Source: an uncultured Erysipelotrichaceae bacterium (lineage in GTDB: Bacteria > Bacillota_I > Bacilli_A > RF39 > UBA660). From it: a stretch of 47,047 nt of DNA. Below, piece by piece: positions 41,176-47,047 of the stretch. Position 1 is the stretch's first letter. Every line of letters starts with the position of its first letter. Made by a program: the position numbers and the translations under genes. Location of the stretch: contig CADCIZ010000004.1 in NCBI GenBank assembly GCA_902801685.1, forward strand, positions 1 through 47,047, written 5' to 3'. The notes beneath the pieces are model-generated. The model had not been told where the DNA came from and ran no database searches. It was given only the letters and a program-made list of their open reading frames with translations.

Positions 41176-42756
41176 TTATTCTCCTCCATATTTCTTTAAA
41201 TAATCACTATAATTAGATTTAAAATCTACAATTGTTCCATCATCATTAATCTTAATTACCCTATTACATACAGTATCAATTAATTCTCTATCAAATGTAG
41301 ATATTATAACTACTCCATTAAAAAGAGTTAATGCTTTGTTTAAAGATGTAATTGATTCCATATCTAAATGATTAGTAGGTTCATCTAATAATAAGATATT
41401 GCTTTTCTCAAGCATCATACGTGATAACATAAGTCTAACTTTCTCACCACCACTTAGAACATCTACATTTTTTAATGATTCTTCTCCGCTAAATAACATT
41501 CTCCCTAAAAAACCTCTAATAAATGTTTCATCAGTATCAGTAGAATACTCTTCTAACCATTTAACCATGCTTATCTTTTTATTAAAGAATTTAGAATTAT
41601 CTTTAGGATAATAACTCATACTTACAGTATTACCATATATTATTGAATCATTATGATTATAAATTAATTCTAAAAGTGTAGTTTTAGCTTGCTCATTATT
41701 ACCTATTAAAGCAATCTTATCTGTATTATCTATTGTAAGTTTTACATTTTTTAATAAACACTTACCATCTACTTCATAATTTAGTTTGTTAATTCTAATA
41801 ACATCTTTACCAAGAAATCTCTCTGGAGTAAACTCGATAAAAGGATATCTTCTTGATGAAGGCTTTATCTCATCTAACTGTATTTTTTCTAAAGCTTTTT
41901 TTCTACTAGTTGCTTGTTTAGATTTAGATGCATTAGCAGAAAATCTTCTTATAAAGTCTTCTAACTCTTTAATCTTATCTTCTTTTTTCTTATTAGAGTC
42001 TTTCATTTGTTTTTGTATTAACTCTGATGATTCCCGCCAAAAATCATAATTGCCAACAAACTTAGTCACTTTCTCATAATCTATATCTATCATATGTGTA
42101 CATACTTTGTTTAAGAAATGCCTATCATGTGATATTACAATTACAGTATTTTTAAAATCAAGTAAAAATTCTTCTAACCATGTTTTAGACTCTAAATCAA
42201 GACCATTAGTAGGTTCATCAAGAAGTAATATATCTGGATTTCCAAACAAGCTTCTAGCAAGCATTACTTTAACTTTTTCTGCTTCTTTTAAATCTTTCAT
42301 ATATAATTCGTGTTTAGATATATCAATACCAAGGCCAGATAATAAAATTGCAGCATCAGCTTCTGCTTGCCATCCATTTTTCTTTAAAAATAAGTCTTCT
42401 AAAACTCCTGCTCTAATTCCATCTTCTTCAGTAAAATCTTCTTTTAAGTATATAGCATCTTTTTCTTTTTTTATATCATATAATTCTTTATCACCTGCAA
42501 TAACTGTTTCAATAACATTATAATTATCGTAAGCATTATGATCTTGCACTAAATAACTAATTCTATCATGTTTACCTTTAATAATATTCCCACTAGTTGG
42601 TTCAATATCTCCATTTAGTATTTTCAAAAATGTAGATTTTCCCGCACCATTTGCGCCTATTACTCCATAACAATTATCATTATCAAACTTTATATTTACA
42701 CTCTTAAATAAGACTTTATCTCTAAATCTTAAGCTAACATTTTCACATTGTAGCAC
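41176..42756 (-). CDS. ABC-F family ATPase (YkpA/YbiT-like)
   Basis: This 526-aa protein has two ABC ATPase domains and no membrane part. ABC-F proteins act on the ribosome. Walker A of the first domain is GANGAGKST and Walker B LLLDEPTNGLD. The first signature is degenerate, LKEAEKVKV instead of an LSGGE type. The linker has FSANASKSKQATSRKK, as in YkpA. The second Walker A is NNEQAKTT (non-canonical, as in YkpA) and the second signature LSGGEKVRL is normal. The start is GTG at 42756 with GGTGA upstream. It lies 8 nt after the LRR gene. Confidence 0.93.
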   Translation of the reverse strand: MLQCENVSLRFRDKVLFKSVNIKFDNDNCYGVIGANGAGKSTFLKILNGDIEPTSGNIIKGKHDRISYLVQDHNAYDNYNVIETVIAGDKELYDIKKEKDAIYLKEDFTEEDGIRAGVLEDLFLKKNGWQAEADAAILLSGLGIDISKHELYMKDLKEAEKVKVMLARSLFGNPDILLLDEPTNGLDLESKTWLEEFLLDFKNTVIVISHDRHFLNKVCTHMIDIDYEKVTKFVGNYDFWRESSELIQKQMKDSNKKKEDKIKELEDFIRRFSANASKSKQATSRKKALEKIQLDEIKPSSRRYPFIEFTPERFLGKDVIRINKLNYEVDGKCLLKNVKLTIDNTDKIALIGNNEQAKTTLLELIYNHNDSIIYGNTVSMSYYPKDNSKFFNKKISMVKWLEEYSTDTDETFIRGFLGRMLFSGEESLKNVDVLSGGEKVRLMLSRMMLEKSNILLLDEPTNHLDMESITSLNKALTLFNGVVIISTFDRELIDTVCNRVIKINDDGTIVDFKSNYSDYLKKYGGE

Positions 42757-42764
42757 AATTTCAC

Positions 42765-44666
42765 CTAGTCTTTCTTTTTTATCTTATACTTAAACTTAGA
42801 ATTTCTCCTTTTCATACACTCTATTTTATCATAAAAATCAGCATGCATATCTACTAAATTAGGAGTAATTACTTCCTCAAGAATACAATTAGCATCTAAA
42901 AATCCAAATCCTAGACTAATTAAATTAGGAAAACTAATCCTTTTTATACAATTATTAGAATATAATACATCATTACTAATAACTCTTACATTATCTGCAC
43001 TAATATTCTCTAATTTACGATTATAATGCATAAAATAGTATCCTATATCTTCTACATTTTTTATCATTAAGTCACATACACTTGTATATTCTAAGCAATG
43101 ACTTTCAATACTTTTAACACTATCTAAACTAATTTTTTCTAAGACTTTATTAAATCTCATGAATCCTTTTTTTAATACAATTAATTTATTAAATGAGACA
43201 CTTTTAAGATTATTATTATCTCTTAAGAAATCTATTCCAGTATTCTTTAAACTTTCCATAAATATATATTCCATAAGATAATTATTAGCAAAAAAATAAT
43301 CTCCTACTTCTTCTACATTAGGTAAAACAAGTATTTTAAGTTTTATACAATCATTACAAAATTCATCTCCCACTTTTTTTAATAATGGAGCATTGAGATA
43401 TTCTAAATTATACCCAAATACTACAAACTTATTAGCAATTTTTACTACATTTTCTAAATCAATTGATTTAACACTTGAACATTGATGTAAAAAACAATCG
43501 CCAATTTCTTTTACCTTTTTGAAACTAATATGTTGAATACTTTTATTACTTTTAAGACAATTATCACCTATACTAGTAACATTATCAACTTCAATTTTTT
43601 TAAGAGTCCTGTTATATCTTAAAAAGTTATTTTTGATCTTTAATAAATTTGGATTAATATACCCAATAATATTATTATACTTATCTATTTCTATATAAAT
43701 AGGTTCTAAACATTCTCTAATAAGTTCAAGAACCTTAGTACCATTATTTTTTTTCTTTATATTTATTTTATTGATACAATTTAAATCATCAGCAAATGAA
43801 TCATCACATTCAATAGGTTTTATAACCCCCTTATCTTTATTTTGTAAATTAACTATAAACTGATCAATTAGTATATACTTTTCTTTATCAATATAATCTT
43901 TAATTACTTCACCATTTTTTATAATGATATTATCTGGACAATAATAAATACCATTAATCTCTAAATTATATTTATAATACTTTCCATCATTAGCCCTTAC
44001 ATAACCAATATCAAAATCATCATAATCACTCTGATTAATATTTAAATCATAATATTTTTCAAAACTATCAGTTAAACCAGGAATAATATTTTCTAAGTTA
44101 TTATTAAATGTTGCATCAGCATTATCTACTGTATGATTATATCTATTCTTAATTGATAATGTATTAACTTTGCCTCTACTAAATTGAATACTAATAACAG
44201 ATTTACCATACTCATCTTCTCTTTTTGGATTTTCAAAATGTTCTCTAATAATTTCATCAACATTCTTCTTTACAGCAAAGAACACATAATTACTTTCTAA
44301 ACGTTTATCTTTAAAAGTACATAATTCTTCATCCTTACCATAGTACTTTTTAAATTGCATAATATCTTCATTAGTCTTACACTCTACTAAAGTATACCCT
44401 GCATCATCCATTAACTGAAATGGTGTTTTATTAGTAGATATCTTTTTATATTCACCATCATATAAATAATAAATAAAGTTTTTAAACGATTCTTTTAAGT
44501 CTTTATTAACAATATCATCATAAAGATATTTATGATGTCCAAACGTAGAATCTAATATTGAAATTAATCTATTTGGTTCATTTAATATGGTAGGAAATAA
44601 ATCTCTACATAAATGCATCATTCTCTCACCATATCTTTTCTTAATTCTTTTTAATTCTTCACTCAT
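42765..44666 (-). CDS. BspA-like leucine-rich-repeat protein, 633 aa
   Basis: The C-terminal half (about 355-620) consists of some eleven 23-residue repeats of the LRR_5/BspA type (pattern: V..IGd.FL..N..L..I.). Hallmarks are DNVTSIGDNCLKSNKS and NVEEVGDYFFANNYLM. The N-terminal 350 residues are unrecognised, beginning RYGERMMHLCRDLFP. Unlike secreted BspA proteins there is no signal peptide or wall anchor, so it is probably cytoplasmic. The ATG at 44666 follows GGGGGA; the in-frame TTG one codon earlier is not needed. It is the first gene of a four-gene operon with an ABC-F ATPase. Confidence 0.85.
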   Translation of the reverse strand: MSEELKRIKKRYGERMMHLCRDLFPTILNEPNRLISILDSTFGHHKYLYDDIVNKDLKESFKNFIYYLYDGEYKKISTNKTPFQLMDDAGYTLVECKTNEDIMQFKKYYGKDEELCTFKDKRLESNYVFFAVKKNVDEIIREHFENPKREDEYGKSVISIQFSRGKVNTLSIKNRYNHTVDNADATFNNNLENIIPGLTDSFEKYYDLNINQSDYDDFDIGYVRANDGKYYKYNLEINGIYYCPDNIIIKNGEVIKDYIDKEKYILIDQFIVNLQNKDKGVIKPIECDDSFADDLNCINKINIKKKNNGTKVLELIRECLEPIYIEIDKYNNIIGYINPNLLKIKNNFLRYNRTLKKIEVDNVTSIGDNCLKSNKSIQHISFKKVKEIGDCFLHQCSSVKSIDLENVVKIANKFVVFGYNLEYLNAPLLKKVGDEFCNDCIKLKILVLPNVEEVGDYFFANNYLMEYIFMESLKNTGIDFLRDNNNLKSVSFNKLIVLKKGFMRFNKVLEKISLDSVKSIESHCLEYTSVCDLMIKNVEDIGYYFMHYNRKLENISADNVRVISNDVLYSNNCIKRISFPNLISLGFGFLDANCILEEVITPNLVDMHADFYDKIECMKRRNSKFKYKIKKKD

Positions 44667-44780
44667 CAATTATCCCCCGATAAAAATATTTTTCATATAT
44701 TCTATCATATATAAAACTTACAATCAATTATAAAATACATAGTAGTTTATAGTTATTTCAACTATAATATAAAACACTTC

Positions 44781-45728
44781 CTATTCATCACTATTAAAAA
44801 AATTCATAACTAAATCAATTAATATCTCTTTTTCTTTAGGATTAGACTCGGCAATAAGAAGAGTTAGTGCAACCAATGTATTATTATCAATAACTTGTCC
44901 ATTTTCAGTATATAGAATATGATAAAATTCAAGGAAATATATAAATAAAGTTGCAGCTATACGTTTATTTCCATCAATAAAAGTATGATTCTTTATAACT
45001 AAATATAAGAAATTCGCTGCCTTTTCTTCTATAGTTATGTATAAATCTTTTCCATCGTATGATTGATAAATCGCACCTATAATTGCTTTTAAACCTTCGT
45101 TTCTCTCTAAAGCAAATAAATCACTATCACTATTAAACTTAAGTTCCCCTACAATATCCATACAATCTTAATAAGTAATTCTTTTACTATCCACTTTTCC
45201 TTTAGGTTTAACTAAACTTTTATGGTCATAATCATCAAGTAAATTTAATGCATTAGAATAATTATTAATAACTTTTATTATTTCTTTAGCCTCACTACCA
45301 CTTAAGTCTTCATCAATTCTACCAGCAATATCAATAAGTTTGATAGTTTTCTCTAAATACCCTAACCTCTTCTTATTAACCACATATCCTTTTAAAAGAT
45401 AATCTTTTAAAACCTTATTAGCCCACTTTCTAAATGCAATACCTCTTTTACTATTAACGCGATATCCAACAGAAATAATCATATCAAGATTATAAAATTT
45501 AACACTATATTTTTTTCCATCACTTCCAGTATGCTCAAAAAACGAGCATACTGAATTTTCATCTAATTCACCATCCTTTTATATTTTTTGAATATGACCT
45601 GTAATTGTCTTTCTATCTTTACCAAATAACTCTGCCATCTGTTTTTGTGTTAACCACACTGTCTCGTCTTTCATGTTAACTTCAAGTTTAACACCTTGAT
45701 TTTCAAATAGAATAATTTCATTTTTCAT
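44781..45728 (-). pseudogene. RhuM-Fic (Doc-like) fusion gene broken by two in-frame stops
   Basis: The reading frame 45728-44781 (316 codons) encodes an N-terminal RhuM domain and a C-terminal Fic/Doc domain. The start MKNEIILFENQGVKLEV is followed by WLTQKQMAELFGKDR, then YNLDMIISVGYRVNSKRG and LNLLDDYDHKSL. The Fic motif HTFIDGNKRIAATLF is intact near the end. Two TAA codons interrupt it in frame: codon 50 (45579-45581, after HIQKI, where an aromatic residue is expected) and codon 187 (45168-45170, after RITY, where Glu is expected). Each is one base from a sense codon. Three open pieces remain, including ATG starts at 45482 and 45161, but neither has a good ribosome site. TAA is a normal stop elsewhere here. 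Confidence 0.88.
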
Positions 45729-45951
45729 AACCAACATCCTACCATAATAAAACTAATTATATATTTAAACTACACTTATATGTTTATCATAATCAAACCA
45801 ATTTTAGAATAAATATTCTCCCAAATCACCAAAAATGTAATTCAAACACACAGTCAGCATTGTTCGTCCATATGTATTATATAACGTACATATTTTCGCG
45901 TCAAGCGTTTTTTTGATATATTTAATAATATTTTTGAATAATATTTTATTG

Positions 45952-46893
45952 ATGAAATATATAAGAAAACTAATACCAATAATTATATTAATACTATTCC
46001 TAATATCCATGATAATGTTTTCTGATGTTGTAATTAAAAGTGTATCATTTGCTATAGATATATGTATAAATAATCTATTCCCATCAATGTTACCATTCTT
46101 AATACTATCATCAATACTTTCTAATTATGGATTTGTTGAACTTGCATCTCATATCTTAAGTCCTATCATGCGTAATATATTTCATCTTAATAGTAATTGT
46201 GCTTATGTACTTGTATTAAGTCTACTTTCTGGATCTCCTGCAAATAGTAAATATATTAAAGAATTATTAGACAGTAATAAAATAACTATTAGTGATGCAA
46301 ATCAAATATTACTATTCTCTCACTTTGTCAATCCAATATTCATAATAGGTACTATAGGTACTATATTTTTAGGTAATAAAACATATGGTTTTATTATTCT
46401 AATTAGTCATTATCTAGCTAATCTAATAATAGGTATAATGCTTAGAAAAAAAGAAATACCAAAGAATAATACCAACAATAGCAACTTTTTTAATATAAAA
46501 CCAAAAGGATTTATTACTACACTAAAAAGTGCCATTAAAGATACCATTGACACTCTACTTGTGGTATTTGGAACAATTACATCTACCCTAGTATTTTCAT
46601 CTATAATTAATACTTATTTTAACTTCAATCCCATACTAAATGGAATACTTGAAGTAACTAGTGGTTTAAAATATATAAGTATAGAATCAACTACGATGTT
46701 TACTAAAATAATATTATCTACTTTCTTTATATCATTTGGAGGACTTAGTATCCATGCTCAAGTTATGAGTATATTAGATAATAAAAGTATAAGATACTTA
46801 CCATATTTAGAAGCAAGAATACTTCAAGGATTGATATCTAGTATTATTGTCTATTTTCTTTATATGATAGTAGTAAAACTTGGCATTGTTTAA
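45952..46893 (+). CDS. ylbJ: Sporulation integral membrane protein YlbJ
   Basis: This 313-aa membrane protein has about eight hydrophobic segments and the gate-domain architecture of YlbJ, needed for spore cortex formation in B. subtilis. LLSGSPANSKYIKELLDSN and LLFSHFVNPIFIIGTIGT match the conserved motifs (SGxPxxxKxxxEL and FCNNxxPLFIIG). The start at 45952 (MKYIRKL) is preferred over a TTG 13 codons upstream, but no strong ribosome site is visible. It is convergent with the gene at the right edge. Together with cotE it suggests a sporulating lineage. The 223-nt region before it (45729-45951) is AT-rich, without a convincing promoter. Confidence 0.88.
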   Translation: MKYIRKLIPIIILILFLISMIMFSDVVIKSVSFAIDICINNLFPSMLPFLILSSILSNYGFVELASHILSPIMRNIFHLNSNCAYVLVLSLLSGSPANSKYIKELLDSNKITISDANQILLFSHFVNPIFIIGTIGTIFLGNKTYGFIILISHYLANLIIGIMLRKKEIPKNNTNNSNFFNIKPKGFITTLKSAIKDTIDTLLVVFGTITSTLVFSSIINTYFNFNPILNGILEVTSGLKYISIESTTMFTKIILSTFFISFGGLSIHAQVMSILDNKSIRYLPYLEARILQGLISSIIVYFLYMIVVKLGIV

Positions 46894-46918
46894 TATCATA
46901 ATTCTAACTGAATATCTT

Positions 46919-46963
46919 TTACAAACATATCATAATTACTTTAACAACTACTTCATTTAACAT
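46919..46963 (-). CDS. Possible 14-codon peptide, apparently frameshifted
   Basis: GGAGG sits 7 nt before an ATG (46961-46963), and the frame reads MLNEVVVKVIMICL then TAA. Adding one A after the GTA codon (GTAATT to GTAAATT) would extend it to NYDMFVKDIQLEL and a TGA at 46896-46898, just beside the ylbJ stop. It may be a real tiny gene, a remnant of the gene upstream, or chance. Confidence 0.3.
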   Translation of the reverse strand: MLNEVVVKVIMICL

Positions 46964-46981
46964 TTATTATCCTCCATTTCA

Positions 46982-47047
46982 TTAAAGTTTCTTATCTAAA
47001 CTATTTATTCTATCTATCAACAACTTACATATCTCATCATCACTAAC
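46982..47047 (-). CDS. Partial CDS, C-terminal 21 residues only
   Basis: The frame is open to the right edge and ends KLLIDRINSLDKKL then TAA (46982-46984). It is followed by a good ribosome site for the tiny frame at 46919. The length is too short to identify a family. Confidence 0.5.
   Translation of the reverse strand, partial: VSDDEICKLLIDRINSLDKKL

Noticed and set aside
41399-42523. Several plus-strand frames opposite the ABC-F gene
   Set aside because: They are antisense shadows; the minus-strand frame has all the ABC-F motifs.
44781-45482. Two separate small genes (RhuM piece and Doc piece)
   Set aside because: They are in the same frame, separated by a single TAA, and together match one fused family. 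The upstream N-terminal part is also in that frame behind another TAA.
44781-45728. TAA recoding as an amino acid
   Set aside because: TAA ends many intact genes here, such as gltX, hsdM and rplU, so recoding is not credible.
45804-46010. 68-aa minus-strand frame overlapping the ylbJ start
   Set aside because: It has no ribosome site and most of its length is antisense to the ylbJ N-terminus and upstream AT-rich DNA.

Overview
The window is AT-rich, dense and bacterial. It reads with the standard bacterial code: TGA is a true stop, for example in prp and in the Y-family polymerase gene. Shine-Dalgarno sites are clear, and promoters of the TTGACA/TATAAT type with 17-nt spacers are abundant. 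The gene set points to a low-GC Firmicute of the Bacilli side, probably an uncultured gut-type lineage (inference). Supporting genes are the Prp-processed L27 system, a T-box leader before leuS, an L21 leader, a YkpA-like ABC-F protein, the spore-coat gene cotE and the sporulation membrane gene ylbJ. Almost all genes lie on the minus strand.

Layout: (1) 1-2.6 kb, type I modification genes hsdS (cut by the window edge) and hsdM. (2) 2.7-5.1 kb, two NlpC/P60 secreted cell-wall hydrolases and a CmpB-type membrane protein, each with its own promoter or terminator. (3) 5.16-10 kb, a stand-alone tRNA-Glu(CTC), gltX, a DD-carboxypeptidase, cotE with a sigma-K-like promoter, and two unknown genes. 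(4) 10-18.2 kb, leuS under a T-box with a small membrane gene in between, polA, a kinase-like/unknown pair, and the rplU-prp-rpmA operon. (5) 18.3-22.6 kb, addA and a pilin-like protein whose promoter spacer is a TA repeat. (6) 22.7-29.8 kb, a Fic protein with an operator-like repeat, HAD and Nudix enzymes, a Y-family polymerase/YolD pair with a LexA-like box, a GH25 muramidase and a zinc-ribbon membrane protein. (7) 29.87-31.37 kb, a complete IS1202/ISNCY-type insertion sequence with 27-bp terminal repeats and a 17-bp target duplication, inserted into the last codons of an activase-like gene. (8) 32-35.4 kb, a FemABX-type transferase, a radical SAM protein and an unknown protein. (9) 35.4-39.9 kb, the str operon rpsL-rpsG-fusA-tuf. 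(10) 40-44.7 kb, a four-gene operon: LRR protein, ABC-F ATPase, a small repeat protein and a DUF3419-like protein. (11) 44.8-47 kb, a RhuM-Fic pseudogene with two in-frame stops, ylbJ, and a gene cut by the right edge.

The most interesting signals concern variability and regulation rather than a new multi-gene system. They are a TA-repeat promoter spacer before the pilin-like gene (possible ON/OFF switching), a 12-bp repeat in hsdS expected to change DNA specificity, an insertion sequence that rewrites the C-terminus of its target gene, an SOS-type box over the Y-polymerase promoter, and palindromes placed inside three promoters. All coordinates, motifs and alignments were read by eye. Family names come from recalled conserved motifs, not from a database search.
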